DNA of 21,214 bases from Lachnospiraceae bacterium. Lineage in GTDB: Bacteria > Bacillota > Clostridia > Lachnospirales > Lachnospiraceae. Positions 7,525 to 14,895 of this stretch are shown here, in pieces. The first letter of the stretch is position 1. Every line of letters begins with the position of its first letter. Location of the stretch: positions 1,164-22,377 of the forward strand of contig DPJQ01000270.1 in assembly GCA_003542935.1 (NCBI GenBank), in the 5' to 3' direction. The notes below the pieces were generated by a model. That model did not search any database, had not been told where the DNA came from, and was given only the letters and a program-made list of their open reading frames with translations. The translations under genes and the position numbers were made by a program.

Positions 7525-7548
7525 GCATATTTTTTTCAGGGATGTAAA
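7519..7548 (-). promoter_or_regulatory. Putative sigma-A promoter for ispE-gntR
   Basis: On the minus strand TTTACA (7548-7543) and TACAGT (7524-7519) are 18 nt apart, giving 5/6 and 4/6 matches to consensus. The leader before the ispE ATG is about 50 nt. The region between sipL and ispE is AT-rich and has no terminator, so read-through from sipL is also possible. Confidence 0.45.
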
Positions 7549-7566
7549 GGCTTTTGTCCTATTTTT

Positions 7567-9132
7567 CTAACTTTCCACATTTTTCACAAGAAGCAATGTC
7601 TGGCCGGGCCGGATCTCCGAATCCTCCGGCAGTTCATTCAGCATCCGGATCTCCTCGATAGTGGTATAATACCGCTTCGCCAGATCCCACAGGGAATCCT
7701 CCGGCTTCACCCGGTAGCTGACGATGCCCGGCAGATCACGGATGCGGGCCGTATCCAGCTCGTTTTCCCGGATCTCCTGTACCAGACACACCCGGTTCGG
7801 GCAGAGCACCAGCGTATTGAAATTCAGCACCGCCTTGAGCTCTATCTCCCGGCTGTCCACCATGGCCGTGGAGAGCTGCTCCAGATCCGTGCGCATATCA
7901 AACCGGCAGTCTGCCTCGATCTCCGGCACCTCGATCAGATGCTGGAAGGGCACGGAAGCCTCCATGGCGTAGAAGGGCATATTGTCGTCGCTGACAATGT
8001 ACAGAATGCGCACCATCAGCACCCCCTCCACATAGATCCCCTCCTGCCGGATCTCGGTGCGGTCCACCTTCACGGAGCCGTCGCTGTGGCAGATCTGCAA
8101 GATCTTCCCCGGCACATCTCCGGCCTCCACCCGGTCACTGACACGGCATTTCGCGTCGTTTTTGATCAGCAAGTGTTCCGTATCCTCTTCCCGGCACACA
8201 GGGATATAATCCTTTGTCGGCGCATAGGCGTCCATGAGAAGGTTGAAGGTCTCTTCCCGCTGGAGGCGGATATCCGCCTCCAGCACCACCTCCGCCTGCA
8301 GAAGACGCTCCTCGCCGTCGGCGTCGGGCTTTGCCGCGACACTGGCCTGGATCATCTGCAGATCGATATTCGGCAGCATATCGGCGCGGCACTGCTCACA
8401 CTCCAGAGAGTCGTTAAAAGGTATTGCCTGCTCGATCCACTCCGGCGGATTATTCTCCTCCCCGCCCATATACAGGACAAACACGAACAGCTCACCTTTC
8501 AAAAGTATCTCCCCGTCCCCACAGCGCATCTCCAATCCCCGGATCTGAGCATCATGCCAGAGGATCTCCTCCACATCCGGCTTGTTGGAGGGCAGGGTGA
8601 TCTCCTCCTTCCTGCGAATGGTGTCTTTTCTATGTACGCAAATACCCAGGATACGGACATCCTGCTTCTTGATGGACACCCCCTCGGCCGCCCGCACATC
8701 CTCCGGCAGCATCAGGGCCAGGTTCTCATGGACCACCGCCTCAAAAGTGATGATCGCCTGGATGTTCAGTTTGCGGGGATGGATCAGCCGGATCGTCAGA
8801 TCCTCCACCTCCCATTTCAGGCGGATCTTATCGCCGTCGTGAAGCCCCTCCAGATTCAGCGTCTCGTCTAACGCGATCACCCCGTCCAGGCTGTGTATCC
8901 TGCGCTCCTCGTCATCCGACACATACAAAAGACAGAACGCCAGTCTCCCCGTCAGCCCCGCCCGGCCCTCCTGGACCTTCACCTTCTGAATCTGCACGCT
9001 CCCTTTTTTCTGAATCATTCTCCCTACATCCGGCCTGCTGTCCGGCACATTATAATCCTCGTCCAACGTAATCTGACTGGCCGCACAGCTCTTCTGCCGA
9101 ATAATCCGATACTCCTTCTTCTGAATCTCCAT
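7567..9132 (-). CDS. sipL: SipL-like spore coat morphogenetic protein (SPOCS/DUF3794 domains plus LysM)
   Basis: A 521-residue soluble protein with repeated DUF3794 (SPOCS) units followed by a C-terminal LysM at about 471-518 (YRVKPEDSLWDLAKRYYTTI, then a LNELPEDSEIRPGQTLLLV core). This order matches SipL of Clostridioides difficile, which binds the ATPase SpoIVA through its LysM domain and anchors the coat to the forespore. The first unit starts with CAASQITLDEDYNVPDSRPDVGRM, and similar LPSNKPDVEEILW and VPFQHLIEVPEIEADC segments recur at about 190 and 390. No signal peptide or membrane helix is seen, as expected for a mother-cell cytosolic protein. ATG 9132 follows AGGAGG with a 6-nt gap. 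No clear sigma-E promoter was found upstream. Its position close to spoIIR supports the assignment. Confidence 0.9.
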   Translation of the reverse strand: MEIQKKEYRIIRQKSCAASQITLDEDYNVPDSRPDVGRMIQKKGSVQIQKVKVQEGRAGLTGRLAFCLLYVSDDEERRIHSLDGVIALDETLNLEGLHDGDKIRLKWEVEDLTIRLIHPRKLNIQAIITFEAVVHENLALMLPEDVRAAEGVSIKKQDVRILGICVHRKDTIRRKEEITLPSNKPDVEEILWHDAQIRGLEMRCGDGEILLKGELFVFVLYMGGEENNPPEWIEQAIPFNDSLECEQCRADMLPNIDLQMIQASVAAKPDADGEERLLQAEVVLEADIRLQREETFNLLMDAYAPTKDYIPVCREEDTEHLLIKNDAKCRVSDRVEAGDVPGKILQICHSDGSVKVDRTEIRQEGIYVEGVLMVRILYIVSDDNMPFYAMEASVPFQHLIEVPEIEADCRFDMRTDLEQLSTAMVDSREIELKAVLNFNTLVLCPNRVCLVQEIRENELDTARIRDLPGIVSYRVKPEDSLWDLAKRYYTTIEEIRMLNELPEDSEIRPGQTLLLVKNVES

Positions 9133-9267
9133 CTCCTACCTCCTGCTCATTTTGTCATATCGCTAACCGTTAAATTCGACGCACTATGTACACCCCACTC
9201 CCCCCATACCTCCCCATCACACAAACTACTTCATGTACTGCCGCGGGCAACCGCCGGGGCCACCCCC

Positions 9268-9681
9268 TCAGCTCTCAAAGATCACCGGCAGATCCAAATA
9301 CTCTGTCTTCACCACCAGCCAGGGCACCGTCTCTTCCTCGGCTACCGTCTCATCCCCCGAGGGCCCGAGAAGCTCCGACTGAAAATAGATCGCCTCGTCG
9401 GTGGCCGTCAGCTTCTTCACCTGTACACTGTATCCGCTGGTCTTCTGGGCCGGATACCCGCAGATCAGATACAGATACTCCTCATACTGGCAGGCCGTCT
9501 GAAAAGCCGTCCCCAGCTGCTGGGACAGCACCGCCTCCACCTCCTCGGGCAATTCCGAACGGGACACTACCGTAAAATCCAGCTCCCGCCCCTCTCCGTC
9601 TGTGAAAGAGGAAAAACTACAACCCCAAAGGCCCGTCGCCAAAAACAGAGCCACACATAGCCCCCATATCCATTTACGCAT
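9268..9681 (-). CDS. PrcB-like lipoprotein
   Basis: A small secreted lipoprotein of 137 residues. The N-terminus has MRK, a hydrophobic helix, and a lipobox ending LWGC with the lipidated Cys at 21. Trp at -2 is unusual but tolerable. The mature part contains GYPAQKTSGYSVQVKKL and then IYFQSELLGPS, which resembles the C-terminal domain of the protease-complex subunit PrcB family. In that family the GYS core is conserved but the function is poorly known. I prefer the second of two adjacent ATGs (9681), because AGGAGG (9692-9687) is then 5 nt away instead of 2. It is divergent from plsC and lies 135 nt upstream of sipL. No PrcA-type protease gene is nearby. Lipoprotein nature is firm; the family call is moderate. 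Confidence 0.78.
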   Translation of the reverse strand: MRKWIWGLCVALFLATGLWGCSFSSFTDGEGRELDFTVVSRSELPEEVEAVLSQQLGTAFQTACQYEEYLYLICGYPAQKTSGYSVQVKKLTATDEAIYFQSELLGPSGDETVAEEETVPWLVVKTEYLDLPVIFES

Positions 9682-9694
9682 CATTTCCTCCTGT

Positions 9695-9716
9695 GGCGCA
9701 CCGCGGCGCCCTCCTT
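9695..9716 (-). promoter_or_regulatory. GC hairpin between two Shine-Dalgarno-like motifs, PrcB-like leader
   Basis: On the minus strand an AAGGAG (9716-9711) is followed by a hairpin with arms GGCGC and GCGCC (9710-9695, 6-nt loop). The AGGAGG that serves the start codon (9692-9687) comes next. The upstream copy has no start codon at usable distance, so it could be a standby ribosome site or chance. Confidence 0.3.
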
Positions 9717-9786
9717 ACCTGCATACAGCTTTGCTTAATTGTATGAATTTCCGGGAAAAATATGCAGCTTTTCCGATATACATTTC

Positions 9787-9815
9787 TTGCATACTGACCG
9801 GGGGTCAGCTATAAT
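9787..9815 (+). promoter_or_regulatory. Sigma-A promoter of plsC with an embedded palindrome
   Basis: TTGCAT (9787-9792) and a perfect TATAAT (9810-9815) are spaced by exactly 17 nt, about 55 nt before the plsC ATG. The spacer holds CTGACC-GGG-GGTCAG (9794-9808), a perfect 6-bp inverted repeat with a 3-nt centre. Binding of a dimeric repressor there would exclude RNA polymerase. The intergenic region back to 9685 is otherwise AT-rich and must also hold the promoter of the divergent lipoprotein gene, which I could not define well. Confidence 0.75.
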
Positions 9816-9868
9816 AGGGAAAGAGCCCGGCATATTCCAAAGCCGCGGCAAAGAGAGGATAGTGTATT

Positions 9869-10606
9869 ATGATTCGTCTGTTGCTTGTTGCCCTGTTTCT
9901 GATCACATTTCTTATTTTGTCCATTCCCATGTTTTTCATAGAATGGCTGATCGGGAAAAAGAACCCTGCCCTGCGGGACATCTCCTCCCTGCGCATCGTA
10001 CAGTGGGCTTTCAAAGTCATCTTATGGCTCTCCGGCTGTCGGCTGACCGTGATCGGTGAAGAAAACGTCCCCGCAGATGAGGCTGTACTCTATATCGGCA
10101 ATCACAGAAGTTTTTTCGATACCGTTATCACCTATGCCCGCTGTCCCCGCCTCACGGGCTACATGGCAAAAAAAGAAACGGAAAAGGTTCCCCTGCTGTC
10201 TGTCTGGATGCGGTTTCTGTATTGTCTGTTTCTGGACAGGGATGACATTCGCCAGGGGCTTAAAACTATTTTAGCGGGCATCGACCACGTCAAAAACGGA
10301 ATTTCTATCTGCGTATTCCCCGAGGGTACCCGCAGCACCGGAACAGACCAGGCGGAACTTCTGCCATTCAAGGAAGGCGCTTTCAAGATCTCCACCAAGA
10401 CCGATTGCCCGATCGTCCCTTTCGCCCTGACCAATACCTCGGCGATTTTTGAAGACCATTTTCCTTTTATTAAAAGTACGCAGGTTACGCTGGAGTACGG
10501 TAAACCCTTCCGCCCTTCAGAGCTGGATAAAGCAGATAAAAAGGCCATCGGAGCCTATACAAGAAATGTAATTATAGAGATGGTGAAAAAAAACGCGGCC
10601 GGATAG
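9869..10606 (+). CDS. plsC: 1-acyl-sn-glycerol-3-phosphate acyltransferase
   Basis: PlsC adds the second acyl chain to lysophosphatidic acid to make phosphatidic acid, the precursor of membrane phospholipids. The 245-residue protein has an N-terminal membrane helix (about 4-27) and the acyltransferase motifs in order: NHRSFFD (78-84, the HX4D catalytic pair), FLDR (121-124), FPEGTRS (150-156) and PIVPFA (181-186). ATG 9869 follows an AGAGAGGA site. It is one of only two plus-strand genes and is monocistronic: it has its own promoter, and its stop codon lies inside the stem of a terminator. The palindrome in its promoter suggests dedicated control, perhaps by a fatty-acid or lipid-responsive repressor, which is inference only. 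Confidence 0.95.
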   Translation: MIRLLLVALFLITFLILSIPMFFIEWLIGKKNPALRDISSLRIVQWAFKVILWLSGCRLTVIGEENVPADEAVLYIGNHRSFFDTVITYARCPRLTGYMAKKETEKVPLLSVWMRFLYCLFLDRDDIRQGLKTILAGIDHVKNGISICVFPEGTRSTGTDQAELLPFKEGAFKISTKTDCPIVPFALTNTSAIFEDHFPFIKSTQVTLEYGKPFRPSELDKADKKAIGAYTRNVIIEMVKKNAAG

Positions 10607-10629
10607 TTTTTATCCGACCGCGCTTTTTT
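10586..10629. terminator. Bidirectional terminator between plsC and murF
   Basis: CGCGGCCGGATA (10594-10605) pairs with TATCCGACCGCG (10611-10622) with a single C-A mismatch and a 5-nt loop. It is flanked by eight A on the left and six T on the right, so it can stop convergent transcription from both strands. The plsC stop codon TAG (10604-10606) is inside the stem, and the murF stop is at 10637. Confidence 0.93.
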
Positions 10630-10636
10630 ACTGTTT

Positions 10637-12025
10637 TTATTTCTCCACATGGGTCTTTTTTCCCGTCAGCCGGTCCACGATCTGGCCAAACTCCATAAAA
10701 TGGGATGCCTTGACAAGAACGGTATCTCCCGGCTTCGTTTTCCCGGAAACCAGCGGCAAAAATTCCCGCAGCGTATTGTAATGCTCCACCAGAAGCCCGG
10801 GATTCTCTCTCCGGGCGGCCTCCGCCAGATAACGGCACAAAGGCCCCACCGCATAGAGGGCCTCAATCTTCTGCATCCCCGCAAACCGGCCCACTTCCTC
10901 GTGAAGTTCCACCTCATCATCCCCCAGCTCGCCCATATCGCCAAGGATGGCTACCCGCCGCCCCGAACCGTCCTGAAGCATCTCCAATGATGCCTTGACG
11001 GATACCGGGCTGGCATTGTAGCAGTCGTCCACCACCGTCATACCGCCACACGTGAGGATGTTGAACCGCCCTCCCAAAGCCTGCAGTCCCTCGATACCGC
11101 TGCAAATCTCCTTGAGGTCCATGCCAAAGGCCAGCCCTACGGCCACCCCGGCCAGGGCGTTGTAGACCATATGCTGTCCCGGCAGAGGGATGGTGGTCTC
11201 CCGCTCCTGCCCACCGGCATGGATGCGGCAGCGGATCCCTTCAAGGCCCAGCCCTTCCACATGATCCGCCCACACAGGGAACTCAGGATTCAGGCCGAAG
11301 AACACCGGCTTGATCCCTTTATGCCCCTGCACACGACAGAGCATATCGTCATCACCGTTTAAGATAATCCGCCCCTCCGGTTTCATCCAGTCCAGCAGCT
11401 CTGTCTTCGCCTGGAAAACCCCTTCCCGGCTTCTCAGATTCTCCAGATGGCACCAGCCGATGTTTGTAATCACGGCCACATCCGGCCGGGCAATCCGCGC
11501 CAGACGGCTCATCTCCCCAAAATTGCTGATCCCCATCTCCAGCACGGCAATCTCATGTTCCTCTTTCAGAGAAAATACGGTGAGGGGAAGTCCCAGCTCG
11601 TTATTATGGTTACCTTTAGTTTTCAATACCCGGAACTTCCTGGCCAGCACCGCTGCGATCACTTCCTTCGTGCTGGTCTTGCCCACACTTCCGGTAACTC
11701 CCACCACGGGAATCTTAAGCTCCTTTAAATATTCCTCCGCAATGTACCGCACTGCCCGCAGACAGGACATCACCCGTATGTATGGATAGGGCTGCGGCCC
11801 CAGCTCCCGCTCCGACAGCGTGACCAGCGCCCCTTGATCCATCACCTGGTCTATAAATGAATGGCCGTCCACATGAACTCCCACTATCGGCACAAACAGC
11901 GCACCTCTCTCCACTTTACGGCTGTCGGTGGTAACCGACGATATCTCTTTATCCAACAACTCCTCCGAACCGTAATACACCCCGCGGCAGACCTCCGCGA
12001 TACGCTGCAAAGTCATATGCTTCAT
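10637..12025 (-). CDS. murF: UDP-N-acetylmuramoyl-tripeptide--D-alanyl-D-alanine ligase
   Basis: MurF adds the D-Ala-D-Ala dipeptide to the UDP-MurNAc-tripeptide using ATP, the last cytosolic step of peptidoglycan precursor assembly. The 462-residue protein has the usual three-domain Mur ligase layout. It starts with DSRKVERGALFVPI (35-48), carries the P-loop GVTGSVGKTSTK (109-120), then KGNHNNELGLPLTVF (138-152), AVLEMGISNFGEM and DDCYNASPVSVKASL. ATG 12025 follows AAAGGAG with 8 nt spacing. The upstream gene is ddl, which makes its dipeptide substrate, 121 nt away on the same strand. The leader holds two hairpins. Confidence 0.96.
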   Translation of the reverse strand: MKHMTLQRIAEVCRGVYYGSEELLDKEISSVTTDSRKVERGALFVPIVGVHVDGHSFIDQVMDQGALVTLSERELGPQPYPYIRVMSCLRAVRYIAEEYLKELKIPVVGVTGSVGKTSTKEVIAAVLARKFRVLKTKGNHNNELGLPLTVFSLKEEHEIAVLEMGISNFGEMSRLARIARPDVAVITNIGWCHLENLRSREGVFQAKTELLDWMKPEGRIILNGDDDMLCRVQGHKGIKPVFFGLNPEFPVWADHVEGLGLEGIRCRIHAGGQERETTIPLPGQHMVYNALAGVAVGLAFGMDLKEICSGIEGLQALGGRFNILTCGGMTVVDDCYNASPVSVKASLEMLQDGSGRRVAILGDMGELGDDEVELHEEVGRFAGMQKIEALYAVGPLCRYLAEAARRENPGLLVEHYNTLREFLPLVSGKTKPGDTVLVKASHFMEFGQIVDRLTGKKTHVEK

Positions 12026-12065
12026 ATAAGCTTCTCCTTTTTCCTTCTATGTAGTTTCATTTCCG

Positions 12066-12117
12066 GAGGAATCTCCTCTTACGTAAATGCGGAGATGCCT
12101 CATCAGGGGCATCCCCG
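12066..12117 (-). other. Two consecutive hairpins in the murF leader
   Basis: In the ddl-murF gap the minus strand forms CGGGGATGCC with GGCATCTCCG (12117-12090, 10 bp with one G-U pair, 8-nt loop). A smaller GAGGA/TCCTC hairpin (12078-12066, 3-nt loop) follows. No T-run follows either, so this looks like a processing, pausing or translation-modulating element and not a full terminator. Confidence 0.45.
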
Positions 12118-12146
12118 GATCATATACTTTATAGTTTATGCGCTTT

Positions 12147-13169
12147 TCACCGCATTGACACCTGAATCAGCCGCTCACAGAACTCTCCATAGCCCATACC
12201 CACGGCCGCCGCCTCCTGGGGAATCAGGCTGGTCGGAGTCATGCCGGGCAGGGTGTTGGCCTCCAGGCAGCAGATCCGGCCGTCCTCCCGCATCAGAAAG
12301 TCCAGCCTTGAATATCCCCGGATGCCCAGCGCGTCGTTGCCGAGAAGGGCCAGACGCTGCATCTCGGCTGTCTGCTCCTTCGTAATCTCGGCGGGACAGG
12401 TCTCCACGGTGGCACCCGCCGAATATTTATTTTTGTAGTCATAAAAACCGTTTAACGGGGCGATCTCGATCACCGGCAGGGCCTCCCCGTCCACAACGCC
12501 CACGGAAAACTCCCGGCCCGCCACATACTCCTCAACGATCACTTCCTCCTCATAGGAAAAAGCTTCCCTGAGAGCCGCCTCGTACTCTTTCTGGTCACGG
12601 GCAATACTCACACCTACGCTGGAACCGCCGCAACAGGGTTTTACCACCACCGGACAGGCCAGCCCCAGACCGGCAAGTCCGGTGTCCATCCCCCGCACCA
12701 GTTTCGTCCCCTCCGGCATCGGCACACCGGCCGCCTGCAGAAGCTTACGGCTCAATCCCTTATCCATGGCCAGAGCGCTGCTCAAATGTCCCGTACCCGT
12801 ATAACGGATGCCGAACAGATCAAAGGCGGCCTGCACCTTCCCGTTTTCACCGTCGGCGCCATGCAGGGCCAAAAATACCACGTCCGCCTCCCTGCAAAGC
12901 TCCAGTACTCCGGGGCCGAAAAATGCCCGTCTGGAAGCAATCATCTGCCCGATCTTCTCGTCAAAAGAGCGGATATAGGCCGCTGCCTTATCCACATCAT
13001 AGCTTTCCGGAAACATATCCTGGACCAGGGCAGCCTCCACTCCGCCATATACATCCACCAGGACAGCCCTGTGGCCCCTTTCCCGGAGAGCCCGGCATAC
13101 GCCGGTGCCGGACACAATGGATACGGCCCGCTCTGTGCTGATTCCTCCTGCCAATACTACAATATTCAT
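12147..13169 (-). CDS. ddl: D-alanine--D-alanine ligase
   Basis: Ddl joins two D-alanines with ATP. The 340-residue protein has the ATP-grasp fold landmarks: GGISTERAVSIVSG (8-21, with the D-Ala-binding Glu13), LHGADGENG (102-110), VVKPCCGGSSVGVS (175-188), EEYVAGREFSVGVV (213-226), YDYKNKYSAGA (243-253), RLDF (288-291) and CLEANTLPGMTPTSLIP (301-317). The Tyr in the YDYKNKY segment is the pattern of ordinary D-Ala-D-Ala ligases, not of VanA-type D-Ala-D-Lac ligases, and no van genes are near. ATG 13169 follows GGAGGAGAG. A 6-bp GC hairpin directly abuts that ribosome binding site. It lies between the L,D-transpeptidase gene and murF, all on the minus strand, and probably forms one cell-wall operon with them. 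Confidence 0.96.
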   Translation of the reverse strand: MNIVVLAGGISTERAVSIVSGTGVCRALRERGHRAVLVDVYGGVEAALVQDMFPESYDVDKAAAYIRSFDEKIGQMIASRRAFFGPGVLELCREADVVFLALHGADGENGKVQAAFDLFGIRYTGTGHLSSALAMDKGLSRKLLQAAGVPMPEGTKLVRGMDTGLAGLGLACPVVVKPCCGGSSVGVSIARDQKEYEAALREAFSYEEEVIVEEYVAGREFSVGVVDGEALPVIEIAPLNGFYDYKNKYSAGATVETCPAEITKEQTAEMQRLALLGNDALGIRGYSRLDFLMREDGRICCLEANTLPGMTPTSLIPQEAAAVGMGYGEFCERLIQVSMR

Positions 13170-13179
13170 ACTCTCCTCC

Positions 13180-13196
13180 CACGGCCCGACGCCGTG
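13180..13196 (-). promoter_or_regulatory. Hairpin abutting the ddl ribosome binding site
   Basis: CACGGC (13196-13191 on the minus strand) and GCCGTG (13185-13180) pair perfectly around a 5-nt loop. The GGAGGAG ribosome binding site begins at the next base. Folding would crowd, but not occlude, the site. Confidence 0.4.
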
Positions 13197-13247
13197 CTCT
13201 TTGCCTTGTTTTCCAACTGCACAGTACCTCCGCAGCTGCCTTTACCT

Positions 13248-14660
13248 TTAGTATACGATTACTGCCGTCCCAATTTCCACCGCATTGTAAATTTTCTCCG
13301 CCGCATTATGAGGCGTATTGACACAGCCGTGGGAACCGTTGTTTTTATAAATACTTCCCCCAAACTGATGTCTCCAGGCAGCATCATGAATACCCACGTT
13401 ACCGGTAAAAGGCATCCAGAAATCCACCGGTGAACTGTAACCCATAGTGTCCATGGTACCCAGGGTGGCGTTCCTCTTCTTGGCATCGATGGCCCATACA
13501 CTGCCTTTGGGCGTATCATTGCCCTTGGCCGGACAGCCCGTGACCACATCTGTTGTCACAATACACTCACCGTCTTTATAACACCACATTTTCTGGGCGC
13601 TGATACTGATCTCCACGTACGTATCGCCGATATCGTTCGCCGAGCGGTCTTTAGCCGAATACAGATAGACCGGCTCCAGCTCCTGCTTTTTGCCGGACTG
13701 AATAGCCTCTATGAGCTGTTCTGTGGTCTTGTCCCGGTTGATACACCAGCCGTAATCCCCGCCCTTGAGCTCAATAGTCTCGCCGCCGTGGGTTTTAAAA
13801 GTGTGGGTCAGGCCAAAGGTATCATATTTATATGCCATCTCCGTTTTGACAAATTCAGCCACTTTATCTTCATCAAGAGTGAATTTTCCGTCTTCACCCT
13901 CCACCAGCCAGTCCATGACTCTCTCGGCATCCACCACCACATCCCGGTCTCCGCCGCCGAAATCGTAGGTTGTCTCTGAAGTCAGATATTTATTGGATGA
14001 TTTCACGAGATTTTTCAGCCGTTTATTATCGCTCCGCACCTTGGGCTCTTTATAACAGCCCAGCTCGTCCAGATTCACTTCCGTCTCGTTGTTCTCCACG
14101 GCCGCATGGACTGCCTCCAGGACTTCGTCCAGTTTCAATTCGTTACCTTCCACCTCCGGGACAATCTCATAACTGGTCTCACCTTTCTCCACCCGGGCAT
14201 CCTCCGGTGAGGTATAGTTTCCCTCGGCAAAGGCCTGCAGAGCTTTTACCGACTGGTCCGTCCTCTCTTTATCATAATCTGTTGCCGCGGACACCGTTGT
14301 CTCCGCCGCTTTTGACAGATGGGTAATCCAGGTAATGGGGTTCTGCTCAGCCATCAGCCTGTCCACCGACTGGTCATCCACATAGGTCATGCCCAGCTGG
14401 GAGGCCAGAATGCGCTCCGTCACACCGCCCCGCTCTTTGATACTGATCGCATAGGTCATAAGTTCGTCTTCAATCTTATATTTTACTTCCTCAACGGTCA
14501 GGTTGCTGCAATCAATGCCATTGATGATTGTTCCCTTGAAAAAGTGGGTAGTATAGTAATACGTCACGCCTGCATAACAGATTCCGCACACCGCCACGAT
14601 AAACAGCAGGATACCGGCCACCAGCCATTTCCAGATTTTTTTCTTTTTCTGTTTCGCCAT
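13248..14660 (-). CDS. L,D-transpeptidase (YkuD) with N-terminal membrane anchor and PG-binding domain
   Basis: A 470-residue enzyme that should crosslink peptidoglycan stems in the 3-3 manner outside the membrane. A cytosolic Lys-rich start (KQKKKK) precedes one transmembrane helix (about 11-33). The middle holds the peptidoglycan-binding repeats usual in clostridial Ldts, with segments such as IINGIDCSNLTVEEVKYKIE and TIELKGGDYGWCINRDKT. The C-terminal YkuD domain has GIHDAAWRHQFGG with His at about 425 and the catalytic SHGCVNTPH with Cys at about 446. I chose ATG 14660, preceded by GGGGAGGG, over a GTG at 14702 that overlaps the promoter. Its own promoter is seen upstream, and ddl and murF follow, so it leads the cell-wall unit. 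Confidence 0.93.
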   Translation of the reverse strand: MAKQKKKKIWKWLVAGILLFIVAVCGICYAGVTYYYTTHFFKGTIINGIDCSNLTVEEVKYKIEDELMTYAISIKERGGVTERILASQLGMTYVDDQSVDRLMAEQNPITWITHLSKAAETTVSAATDYDKERTDQSVKALQAFAEGNYTSPEDARVEKGETSYEIVPEVEGNELKLDEVLEAVHAAVENNETEVNLDELGCYKEPKVRSDNKRLKNLVKSSNKYLTSETTYDFGGGDRDVVVDAERVMDWLVEGEDGKFTLDEDKVAEFVKTEMAYKYDTFGLTHTFKTHGGETIELKGGDYGWCINRDKTTEQLIEAIQSGKKQELEPVYLYSAKDRSANDIGDTYVEISISAQKMWCYKDGECIVTTDVVTGCPAKGNDTPKGSVWAIDAKKRNATLGTMDTMGYSSPVDFWMPFTGNVGIHDAAWRHQFGGSIYKNNGSHGCVNTPHNAAEKIYNAVEIGTAVIVY

Positions 14661-14692
14661 ATATGCCCTCCCCTGTATTTTTTCCATATCGT

Positions 14693-14721
14693 ATTGTAAC
14701 ACCGATTGGCAAACTGGTAAA
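14693..14721 (-). promoter_or_regulatory. Sigma-A promoter of the L,D-transpeptidase gene
   Basis: TTTACC (14721-14716) and TACAAT (14698-14693) on the minus strand are 17 nt apart. The leader to ATG 14660 is about 25-30 nt. The promoter is divergent from that of the methyltransferase gene, with about 110 nt of AT-rich sequence between the two, including a short TTCCG-TTTT-CGGAA hairpin (14768-14781). Confidence 0.6.
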
Positions 14722-14828
14722 TAGGTGAAAATATTTCTTCAATTTTCTTTACCTTCTGTTTTCATTTTTCCGTTTTCGGAAGAATTCTATGTATCTGTGC
14801 GGCGGATGGCAGCAAATGGATTCGGGAC

Positions 14829-14857
14829 TTTACACTTTTTCTTTTTATTGTTACAAT
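14829..14857 (+). promoter_or_regulatory. Sigma-A promoter of the methyltransferase gene
   Basis: TTTACA (14829-14834) and TACAAT (14852-14857) are spaced by 17 nt, each 5/6 to consensus. Transcription would begin about 30 nt ahead of the ATG. Confidence 0.7.
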
Positions 14858-14895
14858 AAAATAACGTAAACTATGACCCATGTTGAGGTGTTTAT

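Noticed and set aside
7432..8871. A 479-codon plus-strand open frame opposite sipL
   Set aside because: It is a shadow of the SPOCS/LysM gene. The protein is rich in His, Gln and Leu as expected from antisense reading, and it lacks a ribosome binding site.
9133..9267. Sigma-E promoter for sipL
   Set aside because: A CATAGT-like -10 is present, but no matching -35 lies at the expected spacing.
12147..13169. Ddl as a vancomycin-resistance D-Ala-D-Lac ligase
   Set aside because: The active-site segment has the Tyr pattern of ordinary D-Ala-D-Ala ligases and no vanH or vanX genes are nearby.
14661..14702. GTG start for the L,D-transpeptidase at 14702
   Set aside because: It overlaps the -10 box of the promoter, and ATG 14660 has a good ribosome binding site before a Lys-rich signal-anchor start.
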